Below, piece after piece: positions 34,276-46,154 of a stretch of 64,000 nucleotides of DNA; position 1 is the stretch's first letter; each line of letters begins with the position of its first letter. The notes beneath the pieces are model-generated. The model did not search any database and was not told the DNA's origin. It saw only the letters and a program-made list of their open reading frames with translations. The DNA is taken from NCBI RefSeq assembly GCF_044904665.1, contig NZ_JADIKM010000006.1:186001-250000 (forward strand). Reading direction: 5' to 3'. Position numbers and translations under genes: made by a program. Origin of the DNA: Dyella_A ginsengisoli (GTDB lineage: Bacteria > Pseudomonadota > Gammaproteobacteria > Xanthomonadales > Rhodanobacteraceae).

Positions 34276-36060
34276 ATGGCAAGCGAGTCGGACACCGCTC
34301 CGGACGACACGCCCGGCGAGGTGCTCAACCCGATCGACATGGCGGACGGCTTCGCCGTGCCGGGCTTCGACGCGGTGGCGCGACTGGCCGCCCATTCACT
34401 GCGCGTGCCGGTGGTGTCGCTGGTGCTGGCCACCGGCAGCGCGTACTGGTTCAGCGACGACGCGCGCAGCCCGCACTCGCCGCAGGCGCTGCATCCGCTG
34501 TACCTGGAGGCGGCCCGCCACGGCGAAACCCAGGTGGTGCCCGATACCAACGCCGACGAACGCTTCGGCGGCGTGCCGCTGCTCACCGACCTGCGCACGG
34601 CATCGATGCGTTTTTTCGCCAGCGAGCCGGTGTACACGCTCAGTGGGCAGCATGTCGGTGCGCTCTGCGTGATGGACTACGCCCCGCGCGATGGGCTTTC
34701 CGAGAAAGAGCACGACGACCTGCGCGATGCCGCCGAGCTGGCCGGCACCGGACTGGTGCTGGGCAGCTATCTCGGCCGCACCGATCCGGTCACCCAGCTA
34801 CCCCATCGCAATGCCTTCTTCGAGGACCTGCGCGCACGCCAGCGCAGCGGCGCCCATCGCGCGTGGCTGATCGCCATCGACGTGGCCCCGGTCAGCCGCT
34901 TCAACGCCTTCATACGCGCGATGGGCCACGCCTACGCCGATGAACTGATGCGCGACGTCGCCGCCCGCATCCAGGTGTGGATGCCCGAGCACACCCACCT
35001 GTACCAGGTCGGCATCCATCGCTTCGCCGCCGTGTTGCCGGACTCGCCGCACGCGGTCGACGGCGCACAGATGGACGAGCTGGTGCACCGTCTGCGCCAG
35101 CCGTTCGATTGCCTGGGCATTCCGCTCACCATCCAGCCGGGCGTGGGCCTGCTCAACCTGGAGGTCGGCGAACTCGACGGCGGCGATCCGCTGCGGCTGG
35201 TGATGAGCGCCACGCATGCGGCCCAGGACAGCGTGCGCGGCTGGTCGGTGTACGAGCCCGCGCATGACGAACAGCACCGGCAGGAGTTCTTCCTCGTCAC
35301 CGAGCTGGCCGCTGCGCTCAACGACCGCACCGAGCTCGAACTGCACTACCAGCCGCGGGTGGAACTGGCCAGCGGCCGCTGCGTGGCGGTGGAGGCGCTG
35401 GCGCGCTGGCGCCATCCCACGCTGGGCGCAATCCCGCCCGGCCGCTTCATTCCGCTGGCCGAGCAGGCGGGGCTGATGCGCACGCTCACCGAGTGGGTGC
35501 TCGACCACGCCATCGCCCAGCTCGGCGCGTGGCAGCGGGCGGGGCTGGCGCTGAAGCTGTCGCTCAACGTGTCCAGCAGCGACCTCGGCAGCGAACTGGT
35601 GGAGCGTCTGCGCAGCGCAGCGCGACGCCACGACGTGGCGCTGGACGCGCTGGAGCTGGAGTTCACCGAGAGCACGCTGCTGGAGCATTCGGACACCACG
35701 CGCGAGCATCTGGCGGCGATTCGCGCGCTGGGCATCGGCATCGCCATCGACGACTTCGGCACCGGCTACAGCAACCTTGCATCGCTGCGGCAGATGCCCG
35801 CCACCAGCCTGAAGATCGACCAGTCGTTCGTGCGCGCCATGGAGGCCAGCCGCCACGACGGCGCGATCGTGCGCGCGATGACCGAGCTGGCGCGCGAGCT
35901 GGGTTTTCGCGTGGTGGTGGAAGGCGTGGAGACCGCCCAGATCTACGCCGCCGTGTGCGGCATGGCCTGCGACGAGGTACAGGGCTTCCACATCGCGCGA
36001 CCGATGCCGGCCGGCGAGTTGCCGGGTTGGCTGGCGCTGCGCGATGCCGCAGTGGGCTGA
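34276..36060 (+). CDS. GAF / degenerate GGDEF / EAL c-di-GMP phosphodiesterase
   Basis: A cytoplasmic c-di-GMP phosphodiesterase of 594 residues. The start ATG follows CAGGGGAAGGCA. The N-terminal GAF-like sensor covers about residues 20-165. The GGDEF-like domain (about 170-330) has lost its signature: GIHRFAAVL stands where GGDEF is expected, so it should not make c-di-GMP. The EAL domain (about 350-585) keeps its catalytic set: VEALARW, LNVSSSDL, EFTEST, DDFGTGYSN, KIDQSFV, VVEGVET. It therefore probably degrades c-di-GMP in response to a signal bound by the GAF part. No membrane helix is seen. Confidence 0.88.
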   Translation: MASESDTAPDDTPGEVLNPIDMADGFAVPGFDAVARLAAHSLRVPVVSLVLATGSAYWFSDDARSPHSPQALHPLYLEAARHGETQVVPDTNADERFGGVPLLTDLRTASMRFFASEPVYTLSGQHVGALCVMDYAPRDGLSEKEHDDLRDAAELAGTGLVLGSYLGRTDPVTQLPHRNAFFEDLRARQRSGAHRAWLIAIDVAPVSRFNAFIRAMGHAYADELMRDVAARIQVWMPEHTHLYQVGIHRFAAVLPDSPHAVDGAQMDELVHRLRQPFDCLGIPLTIQPGVGLLNLEVGELDGGDPLRLVMSATHAAQDSVRGWSVYEPAHDEQHRQEFFLVTELAAALNDRTELELHYQPRVELASGRCVAVEALARWRHPTLGAIPPGRFIPLAEQAGLMRTLTEWVLDHAIAQLGAWQRAGLALKLSLNVSSSDLGSELVERLRSAARRHDVALDALELEFTESTLLEHSDTTREHLAAIRALGIGIAIDDFGTGYSNLASLRQMPATSLKIDQSFVRAMEASRHDGAIVRAMTELARELGFRVVVEGVETAQIYAAVCGMACDEVQGFHIARPMPAGELPGWLALRDAAVG

Positions 36061-36188
36061 TCCGCCTGCGTGAACCGCCGCCCAACCGGACGTAGGCAGA
36101 CGCCGCGGCGCGCACCCGCGTGACGGCCGGCACAACCTGCCGACCGCCGGCACGGCACAGTGCGGCGTCCCTCCTCCCCAGGCACGCC

Positions 36189-37058
36189 ATGCACGGCCCC
36201 TTGCCCGCCCGCGATCCGGTGTTTTCCCGTCCACTGCAGCCCCGCGTCCATCCGGCCGGCGCCGGCGGACGACTGCGCCAGTTCCGCCACGATGCGTTCG
36301 ATCGCGACATGTCGCCACTGCTGGTGGTCGATCACGTGCAGTCGGCCGGACCGGACGTCGAGCCGTTGCCGCATGCGGGCCTGTCGGTGGCTACGATGGT
36401 GTTCGAGCACGCGCAGGGCGAGATCGAAACCACCGACAGCGCCGGCGCCAGCCACTGCGTGCGGCCCGGTGATCTGCACTGGACGCTGGCCGGGCGCGGG
36501 GTGGTGCGTCAGGCACGCGCGCGCGGCGACTCGCTCTCGCTGGACGTGCTGCAGATCCTGGTCAACTCGCCCAGCGACCTGAAGCAGCAGCCGCCAGCGA
36601 GTTTTCACCTGGCGGCGGCCGACGTGCCGCTGATCACCCTGCCCGGCAGCCGGCTGCGCCTGCTCGCCGGAAGCTTCGGCGCGCTGCGCTCGCCGCTGGG
36701 GCTGCCGCAGTCGCTGCTGATCCTGGATGGTCGCATCGACGCCGGCGCCACCTTTCCGTTGACCCTGCCGGCCGGCTGGAACGCCTGGTGCTACGCGGTT
36801 TCCGGCGAGCTGGCGCTGGCCGCCGACGGCGCCAGCACGCGCGCCCTGCCCGCCACCACCGCGGTCACGGCGGGCGCCCACGGCGCCGACGTGTTGCTGC
36901 GCATCCGCGGCGTAGGCACGCGCTCGCACGTGGTGGTGGTGGCCGGTGCCGCGATCCACGAGCCGCTGGTGCAGCACGGTCCGTTCGTGATGAACACGCA
37001 TCAGGACGTGATGCGCGTGGTGCGCGACTACGAAGCCGGACGGCTCGGCCGCCTCTGA
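36189..37058 (+). CDS. Pirin-like bicupin with lost metal ligands
   Basis: A 289-residue pirin-family protein. ATG 36189 is preferred over 36120 because it begins the pirin-like part. Family marks: PHAGLSVATMVFEHAQGEIE, then RPGDLHWTLAGRGVV, and the C-terminal HGPFVMNTHQDVM. The metal ligands of pirins are largely missing: the first His of HPHxG is Leu, and the His and Glu after GRGVV are Arg and Ala. Typical quercetinase activity is thus unlikely; a binding role is possible. It ends 1 bp from the convergent AMP-binding gene. Confidence 0.75.
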   Translation: MHGPLPARDPVFSRPLQPRVHPAGAGGRLRQFRHDAFDRDMSPLLVVDHVQSAGPDVEPLPHAGLSVATMVFEHAQGEIETTDSAGASHCVRPGDLHWTLAGRGVVRQARARGDSLSLDVLQILVNSPSDLKQQPPASFHLAAADVPLITLPGSRLRLLAGSFGALRSPLGLPQSLLILDGRIDAGATFPLTLPAGWNAWCYAVSGELALAADGASTRALPATTAVTAGAHGADVLLRIRGVGTRSHVVVVAGAAIHEPLVQHGPFVMNTHQDVMRVVRDYEAGRLGRL

Positions 37059-37059
37059 T

Positions 37060-38731
<1,672 letters not shown>

Positions 38732-38831
38732 GCGCGACATCCTCGGGAACGGGTGCAACCCGTCACGTGTACCACTGCGCGCTGGCGACGTCAGCTGCTA
38801 ACGTCCGCGCTTTGCCGGCACTGGATCACCC

Positions 38832-39215
38832 ATGACTGCCCTGCTCGCCCTGGCCCTGCTGTTGAACCCCGCCACCACGGGCGGCGACGACTTCCACGAC
38901 CGCGTCACCCAGGGCCGGCTGGCCGAAGCCGCGGCGACCGGCCCGGCCTACCAGAAGGCGCTGTGGGCGAAGATCGGCAACCCGATGACCGACGCGCTGA
39001 AGGCCTGCATCGCCCGCAACGCGCCGGCGGACAAGTCGCCGTTCACCCTGGTCGCCGACGTCGGCGCGGACGGCCGCCCCGCGCACATCGACGTGCAGCC
39101 CGCCACGCCGCTGGCGACCTGCCTGGCCTCCAGCTTCGTGACGTGGACGCTGCCCGCGCCGCCAAGACAGCCGGCGCCGTATCCGATCGAGATCGACGTC
39201 AGCATCACGCGCTGA
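38832..39215 (+). CDS. Small periplasmic protein, TonB-C-like
   Basis: A 127-residue protein with a short signal peptide (MTALLALALLLNPATTGGD). The second half (FTLVADVGADGRPAHIDV, then CLASSFVTWTLPAPP and YPIEIDVSITR) has the shape of the TonB C-terminal/AgmX-type fold, with two cysteines likely paired. No specific function can be given. It is convergent with the sigma-54 activator gene, only 12 bp apart. Confidence 0.6.
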   Translation: MTALLALALLLNPATTGGDDFHDRVTQGRLAEAAATGPAYQKALWAKIGNPMTDALKACIARNAPADKSPFTLVADVGADGRPAHIDVQPATPLATCLASSFVTWTLPAPPRQPAPYPIEIDVSITR

Positions 39216-39227
39216 CGCCGGCCGCGT

Positions 39228-41147
39228 TCACTCGCCCGGCGGCTGGCGCGCCTCCAGCCGGCGGTACAGCGTGCTGCGGCTGATCCCCAGCTTGCGCGCC
39301 GCGGCGGCCATGTTGCCGCGGCATGCGGCCAGCACCTGGTCGATCGCCTGCGCTTCGAGATCGTGCAGGTTGCCGGCCACCGGTTCGGCCGCGGCCGCCG
39401 CCGGCAGTGCGCCCGTCAATGGAGCGACCGCGCCGCGCCAGCCGTCGGGCAGGTCGTGCTCGGTGAGCGTGGCGCCGACCGTGCCCAGCGCCATCAGGCT
39501 GCGCAGCACGCCGACCAGCTCGCGCACGTTGCCCGGCCAGCGACAGGCCGCCAGTTGCTGCACCAGCCCGGGCGCCAGCCACATCGGCACCTGCTCGGCG
39601 CCCAGCGCCGCCCACAGGCGGCGCACGGTGTCGGCCACGTCCGGATGCGCGCGCAGCGGCGGCAAGTGCAGCACCGACTGCGCCACGCGGAAATACAGGT
39701 CGGCGCGGAATTCGCCGCGCTCCACCCCCTGCTGCAGCTGGCGATGGGTGGCGGCGATCACGCGCACATCGATGGCGTGCGCGCGACCGCCGCCCAGCGG
39801 CGTCACCTCGCGCTCCTGCAGCACGCGCAGCAGCCGGCTCTGCAGGGCCAGCGGCATGTCGCCCAGCTCGTCCAGGAACAGCACGCCGCCGTGCGCCTCG
39901 CGCAGCAGACCCGGCGAGCCCTCGCGCCGTGCGCCGGTGAACGCGCCCGGCTGGTGGCCGAACAGTTCCGATTCGATCAGCGCCTCCGGCAACGAGGCGC
40001 AGTTCACCGCCACGAACGGCGCCTGGGCGCGGGCGCTGCGCCGGTGCAGTTCGCGCGCCACCACTTCCTTGCCCGTGCCGGTTTCGCCCTGCAGCAGCAC
40101 GGTGATGTCGGCGTCGAGCAGGCGCACCTGGCGATCGATCGCCGCATCCAGCACCGGATCGAACACCGCCGCCGGCGCGCGCAGCGGGCGGATCGCCTGC
40201 TTCGCCGGCGCCGGCTCGCGCGGCGCGCGCACGGTGCTGGGCACGTGGATGCGCGAGCGCTGCGCATCGCGCCGCGCGTGCACCATGTCGCCGGTCTGGC
40301 AGCGCATGCTGCCCACGCTGCCGGGCACCGGCAGGGCGGAGGCGAACAGCTCGTCGTAGCGGCGCTTGCCCAGCTCGCTCCAGTCCAGCCCGAGCAGGCG
40401 CAGCGCATGACGGTTGGCGGCGGCGAGGCGATGCCCCTCGAACACCAGCATGCCCTCGCGCGCGGTGCCGATCAGCGCCGGGTCGGGCTGGATGCGCACG
40501 ATGTCGGCGCCGTCGAAAGCGGTTTCGAACAGGCGATGCTCGATCTGCTCCACCGCCAGCTGCACCATGCCCAGCGCATGCAGATGGTGCACCGAGGCGT
40601 GACCGGAGAGGTCGAGCACGCCGACCACCCGGCCCTGCGGATCGAAGATCGGCGAGGCCGAGCAGCTGAGCACGCGATGCGGCGCGTGGTAGTGCTCGGC
40701 GCCGCGCACTTCCACCGAGCGACGCTCGACCAGCGCGGTGCCGATCGCGTTGGTGCCGGTGGCCTGCTCGCTCCACGGCACGCCGGGGCGCAGCGACACG
40801 CGCGCGGCCTTGTCGAGAAAATCCGGATCGCCCAGCGCATCGAGGATGAAGCCGTCCGGCGCGGTCAGCACCACGATGCTGCCGGCCTGGTTGGCGCTGG
40901 CGTAGAGCGCCTCCAGCTCCGGCCGGCACAGCCGGCGCAACGCCTCGTGGCGCTCCTGCATCTCGCCCAATGCGCCGCGTTCCACCGGTGCCACGCTGGG
41001 CCGCGCGCTGGCCACCAGCCCCTGCTCCAGGCAGCGTCGCCACGAGGCGAGGATGGTGTCGGACACCAGGCCGCGAGGCGCGGCGCCATCACCGAAAAAG
41101 CTGCGGCGGGCGGCGTCGATCGAATCGGATATCGCGTTGTGTCGCAT
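39228..41147 (-). CDS. Sigma-54-dependent activator, AcoR-like
   Basis: Enhancer-binding transcription activator of 639 residues. The start is set at MRHNAISDSIDAARR; the long open frame upstream lies over the control region. The N-terminal GAF-like sensor (about 50-230) includes QATGTNAIGTALVERRSVEV, typical of AcoR-type regulators of acetoin, alcohol and aldehyde genes. The AAA+ domain has GETGTGKE (Walker A), the sigma-54 contact loop GAFTGA, and LFLDELGDMPL (Walker B). A Fis-type helix-turn-helix ends the protein (AAARKLGISRSTLYRRLEA). It diverges from the aldehyde dehydrogenase, whose upstream region has a sigma-54 promoter and a palindrome. Confidence 0.9.
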   Translation of the reverse strand: MRHNAISDSIDAARRSFFGDGAAPRGLVSDTILASWRRCLEQGLVASARPSVAPVERGALGEMQERHEALRRLCRPELEALYASANQAGSIVVLTAPDGFILDALGDPDFLDKAARVSLRPGVPWSEQATGTNAIGTALVERRSVEVRGAEHYHAPHRVLSCSASPIFDPQGRVVGVLDLSGHASVHHLHALGMVQLAVEQIEHRLFETAFDGADIVRIQPDPALIGTAREGMLVFEGHRLAAANRHALRLLGLDWSELGKRRYDELFASALPVPGSVGSMRCQTGDMVHARRDAQRSRIHVPSTVRAPREPAPAKQAIRPLRAPAAVFDPVLDAAIDRQVRLLDADITVLLQGETGTGKEVVARELHRRSARAQAPFVAVNCASLPEALIESELFGHQPGAFTGARREGSPGLLREAHGGVLFLDELGDMPLALQSRLLRVLQEREVTPLGGGRAHAIDVRVIAATHRQLQQGVERGEFRADLYFRVAQSVLHLPPLRAHPDVADTVRRLWAALGAEQVPMWLAPGLVQQLAACRWPGNVRELVGVLRSLMALGTVGATLTEHDLPDGWRGAVAPLTGALPAAAAAEPVAGNLHDLEAQAIDQVLAACRGNMAAAARKLGISRSTLYRRLEARQPPGE

Positions 41148-41159
41148 GGAACACTCCGG

Positions 41160-41180
41160 GGTGTCGCAGATTGCGACACC
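41160..41180. promoter_or_regulatory. Perfect palindrome, likely activator binding site
   Basis: Two 9-bp arms, GGTGTCGCA and TGCGACACC, around GAT. It lies 12 bp before the activator gene and about 160 bp upstream of the sigma-54 promoter of the aldehyde dehydrogenase, the usual distance for an enhancer site. It may also let the activator control its own gene. Confidence 0.7.
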
Positions 41181-41342
41181 TGTTGCGTTGCGTGTTCCGA
41201 TACAAAGCACACGCTTTTGCGAAGCGCAACGCGACCTTCGCGAGCGACGCTGCTGCGATGCAGCGGCAGGATTTTTTTCCCCAGCGCACCGGCGCTGCGC
41301 GCGGTTGGCACGGTGCAGCAAAGAGCGATGTCGACAGCTTGC

Positions 41343-41358
41343 TGGCATGGCTCCTGCT
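41343..41358 (+). promoter_or_regulatory. Sigma-54 promoter (-24/-12) of the aldehyde dehydrogenase
   Basis: TGGCATGGCTCCTGCT matches the -24/-12 consensus TGGCAC-N5-TTGCW at nearly all key positions, including GG and GC at correct spacing. It lies 38 bp before the ATG. With the divergent sigma-54 activator next to it, this is a well-supported promoter. Confidence 0.78.
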
Positions 41359-41396
41359 CCATCCCCCTCACCTTCCACCAGACGCGGAGCCACGCC

Positions 41397-42917
<1,521 letters not shown>

Positions 42918-42980
42918 CGGCGCAGCACGGGCGCGGATGCGGGCCATGCCGCCATCCGCGTACCGCCGCCATACCGGCAC

Positions 42981-43004
42981 GACGGACGCAGAGGGGCGTC
43001 CGTC
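42981..43004 (+). terminator. Hairpin after the aldehyde dehydrogenase gene
   Basis: A 9-bp stem (GACGGACGC / GCGTCCGTC) with a 6-base loop, 63 bases past the stop. No T-run follows, so termination may be partial and the porin gene may still be reached by read-through. Confidence 0.4.
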
Positions 43005-43183
43005 ATCCCCAGCCAAGCGGGACACCGGGGCCCTGCCCCGCCGGCGACTCGCCCCGGGCGAGCGCGCTGGAGCCGTGCGGCCTGCAGATACCGGTGACGC
43101 GGAAACGGCAGCACGGCCACCCGGCCACGACAGCGGCGCTCGAACGAAGCCACCGCGCACATCACATCCACGGGGAGAGGGGC

Positions 43184-44386
43184 ATGAACCAACGCACACG
43201 CGACACCGGCGCCCGACAGCGCCGCGCACATCAACGCGGGGCACTGCCGGCAGGGCTGCTGCTGATCGGACTGGCAGCGAGTCCGCTGACCGTCGGCGCC
43301 ACCGAGTTCAAGGGCGACAACTGGACGGTGGACGTCAGCGGCTACGTCAACGCGTACTACACCACCGTCAGCTGCTCGGGCGACAACGTGGGCGGCACCG
43401 CGCTGGCCGGCCGCGCGCTGGGTTGCGGCGGCCAGCCGAACCGCACCACGGTGGGCAACGGCCTGCTGCCGAACGCGCTGGTGACCAAGTTCACCACCCG
43501 GCAGGAAGGCATCGACGTCAGCGCGCAGATCGGCATCATGGCGCACACCGCCACCGGCGACGCGCTGTCGGCCAACAGCGGCGTGGACGTGCGCCAGGCG
43601 TACTTCACGCTGGGCACGCCGGACTTCGGCACAGTCAAACTCGGCCGCGACTACGGCGTGTTCGGCGCCAATGCGATCCTCAGCGACATGACCCTGGTGG
43701 GCGCCGGCGCCCCGGTGCAGGCCACCCAGCGCGGGCGCGTCACGCTCGGCCACATCGGCGCCGGCTACACCTATCTGGGCAGCTACGGGCAGATCGTCTA
43801 CACCTCGCCGAGCGCCAGCGGCTTCACTTTCACCGGCGGCGTGTTCAGCCCGGTCGACAACACCGGCGCGTACGACTCGCGCTCGGCGCCGCAGGTGCAG
43901 CTGCAGCTCGGCTACGCCGCGGGCGCATTCAAGGCCTGGGTCGGCGGCAAGACGCAGCGCTTCTACGCGAAGGACGGCACCGGCGCGATGCCGGCCCAGT
44001 TCACCATGAGTGCGGCCGAGGTCGGCGCGTCGTACACCCTCGGTGGCTTCAGCCTGCTCGGCAACGTGCAGACCGGTCGCGGCATCGGCATCCTCACCGA
44101 CGGCGACCAGGGCGACCTGAAGGGCATCAACTACCTGGTGCAGGGCACCTACGCGCTCACCGACAAGCTCAAGCTCGGGCTCAGCGACGGCCTCAGCCGC
44201 AACCGCGACGACCGCACCAGCGCCGCCGACTTCAAGTCCAACAGCAACGTCACCGCCGGCGCGTACTACGCGCTGACCAGGAGCGTGACGCTGAGCTTCG
44301 AACTCGGCCAGACCCGCTCGAAGGACTTTGCCGGCCACACCGCCCGCCTCAACGGCGGCTCCGTCGGCGGCATCGTCTTCTTCTGA
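43184..44386 (+). CDS. Gram-negative porin
   Basis: A 400-residue outer-membrane porin of the trimeric Burkholderia/Neisseria-type family. The start ATG follows GGGGAGAGGGGC. The signal peptide ends near TVGATEF. The mature barrel has the N-terminal SGYVNAYYT strand, LGTPDFGTVKLGRDYGVFG (typical of the loop 3 entry), and a last strand ending in IVFF with the terminal Phe. It lies between the aldehyde dehydrogenase and the PQQ enzyme and probably lets the alcohol substrate into the periplasm. Confidence 0.86.
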   Translation: MNQRTRDTGARQRRAHQRGALPAGLLLIGLAASPLTVGATEFKGDNWTVDVSGYVNAYYTTVSCSGDNVGGTALAGRALGCGGQPNRTTVGNGLLPNALVTKFTTRQEGIDVSAQIGIMAHTATGDALSANSGVDVRQAYFTLGTPDFGTVKLGRDYGVFGANAILSDMTLVGAGAPVQATQRGRVTLGHIGAGYTYLGSYGQIVYTSPSASGFTFTGGVFSPVDNTGAYDSRSAPQVQLQLGYAAGAFKAWVGGKTQRFYAKDGTGAMPAQFTMSAAEVGASYTLGGFSLLGNVQTGRGIGILTDGDQGDLKGINYLVQGTYALTDKLKLGLSDGLSRNRDDRTSAADFKSNSNVTAGAYYALTRSVTLSFELGQTRSKDFAGHTARLNGGSVGGIVFF

Positions 44387-44444
44387 TCAGGCCCCGCCTG
44401 ATCGACCCGAACCGCTCGACTCGACCAACACGAGGATCATCCAC

Positions 44445-46142
44445 ATGAAGCGATCTGCATCCCTGCGCCAGACCACCCTGTTCGTCGCCATGCTCGCGCT
44501 CAGCGGAGGCGTCGTCGCCGCCGACTACGCGCCGGTGACCGACGCGCGCCTGGGCGCCGCGGCCACCGACAACGGCTGGCTGATGTACCGCCGCGACTAC
44601 ACCAGCTCCGGCTATGCGCCGTTCGAGGGCATCAACACCGCCAACGTGACCGGCCTGAAGCAGGTCTGGGACTACAAGACCGGCTTCGACCAGGGCCACG
44701 AGGCGCCGCCGATCGTCAACGGCGACACCATGTTCATCACCACGCCGAAGAACGAGCTGATCGCCTTCCAGGCCAGCACCGGCAAGCAGCTCTGGAAGTA
44801 CCAGCACGACCTGTCCAAGGTCGGCCTGAAGACGGTCTGCTGCGACGTGGTCAACCGCGGCGTGGCGCTGTACGGCAACGACGTCTACATGGCCACGCTG
44901 GACAACTACGTGGTGGCGCTGGACGGCCCCACCGGCAAGGTGGTGTGGAAGCAGCAGCTGGCGCCATCGGACAAGGGCACCGCGATGACGCTGGCACCGC
45001 TGGTGGTCAAGGGCAAGGTGATCGTGGGCCTGTCCGGCGGCGAGTACGGCGCGCGCGGCTTCATCACCGCGCTCGACGCCAAGACCGGCAAGACGCTGTG
45101 GAAGCAATACACGATTCCCGCGCCGAACGAGCCGGGCGGCAAGACCTGGCCCAAGGGCGCGTACAAGACCGGTGGCGGCGGCGCCTGGCTCACCGGCACC
45201 TACGACACCGACACCGACACGCTGTTCTGGGGCGTCGGCAACCCCGGCCCGTGGCTGGCCACTCTGCGCCCGGGCGACAACCTGTACACCGATTCGGTGA
45301 TCGCGATGAACCCGGCCACCGGCAAGATCAAGTGGCACTACCAGTACACGCCCAACGACACCTGGGACTACGACGGCACCAACGAGACCGTGCTCACCGA
45401 CATCACCTACGAGGGCACCGCCCACAAGGCGCTGGTGTCGGCCAGCCGCAACGGCTGGTTTTACGCGATCGATCGCGTCGACGGCAAGCTGATCTACGCC
45501 AAGAAGTTCGCCACCGCCACCTCGGTGAGCGGCTTCAAGGACGGCAAGCCGGTCACCGACCCGGCGTTGCGCCCCACCGTCGACAAGGAAGTGTTCACCT
45601 GCCCCAGCTTCCTCGGCGGCAAGAACTGGTGGCCGATCTCGGTCGATCCGCAAACCCACATGGCCTACGTGCCGACCATGCACACCTGCATGACCATCAA
45701 GGGCGCCACCGTGGCGTACAAGGCAGGCCTGCCGTTCCTGGGCGAGACCTTCAAGGTGGTCGCCGATCCGGCGCACAAGGAAGGCTGGGGCTCGGTGCAG
45801 GCGATCGACGTCAACACCGGTGAGCAGGCCTGGACGCATCCGTCCAAGCTGCCGTGGAACAGCGGCATGCTCAGCACGGCCGGCGGCCTGCTGTTCTCCG
45901 GCAGCGCCGACGGCCACCTGTACGCCTTCGACGCCAAGACCGGCAAGGTGCTGTGGACCAGTCCGCAGATGACCTCCGGCTCGATCGGCGTGCCCAGCAC
46001 CTGGGTGGTCGACGGCAAGCAGTACGTGGGCATCTACGCCGGCTGGGGCGGCGCCACGCCGATCTGGGGCGGCGACATGGCCAAGGACGAGGCGGTTGCC
46101 AACATCCCGGTGGGCGGACACCTGTACGTGTTCTCGCTGTAA
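44445..46142 (+). CDS. PQQ-dependent alcohol dehydrogenase, probable lanthanide type
   Basis: Periplasmic quinoprotein of 565 residues; ATG 44445 gives a signal peptide ending near VVAAD. The eight-bladed propeller repeats (ALDAKTGKTLWKQ, AMNPATGKIKWHY and others) bind PQQ. An adjacent Cys pair, C132-C133 in TVCCDVVNRG, is the disulphide seen in methanol and ethanol dehydrogenases. The catalytic Asp is D308 in DTWDYDGTNE, and the residue two further on is D310. That extra aspartate marks lanthanide-dependent enzymes (XoxF, ExaF, PedH); calcium enzymes have Ala or Ser there. The next gene supplies a probable cytochrome partner. Confidence 0.88.
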   Translation: MKRSASLRQTTLFVAMLALSGGVVAADYAPVTDARLGAAATDNGWLMYRRDYTSSGYAPFEGINTANVTGLKQVWDYKTGFDQGHEAPPIVNGDTMFITTPKNELIAFQASTGKQLWKYQHDLSKVGLKTVCCDVVNRGVALYGNDVYMATLDNYVVALDGPTGKVVWKQQLAPSDKGTAMTLAPLVVKGKVIVGLSGGEYGARGFITALDAKTGKTLWKQYTIPAPNEPGGKTWPKGAYKTGGGGAWLTGTYDTDTDTLFWGVGNPGPWLATLRPGDNLYTDSVIAMNPATGKIKWHYQYTPNDTWDYDGTNETVLTDITYEGTAHKALVSASRNGWFYAIDRVDGKLIYAKKFATATSVSGFKDGKPVTDPALRPTVDKEVFTCPSFLGGKNWWPISVDPQTHMAYVPTMHTCMTIKGATVAYKAGLPFLGETFKVVADPAHKEGWGSVQAIDVNTGEQAWTHPSKLPWNSGMLSTAGGLLFSGSADGHLYAFDAKTGKVLWTSPQMTSGSIGVPSTWVVDGKQYVGIYAGWGGATPIWGGDMAKDEAVANIPVGGHLYVFSL

Positions 46143-46154
46143 ACGGAGCCCTGC

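Noticed and set aside
41308..41322. A second TGGCAC element that looks like a -24 box
   Set aside because: The GC pair expected at -12 is off by one base; the site at 41343-41358 fits the spacing.
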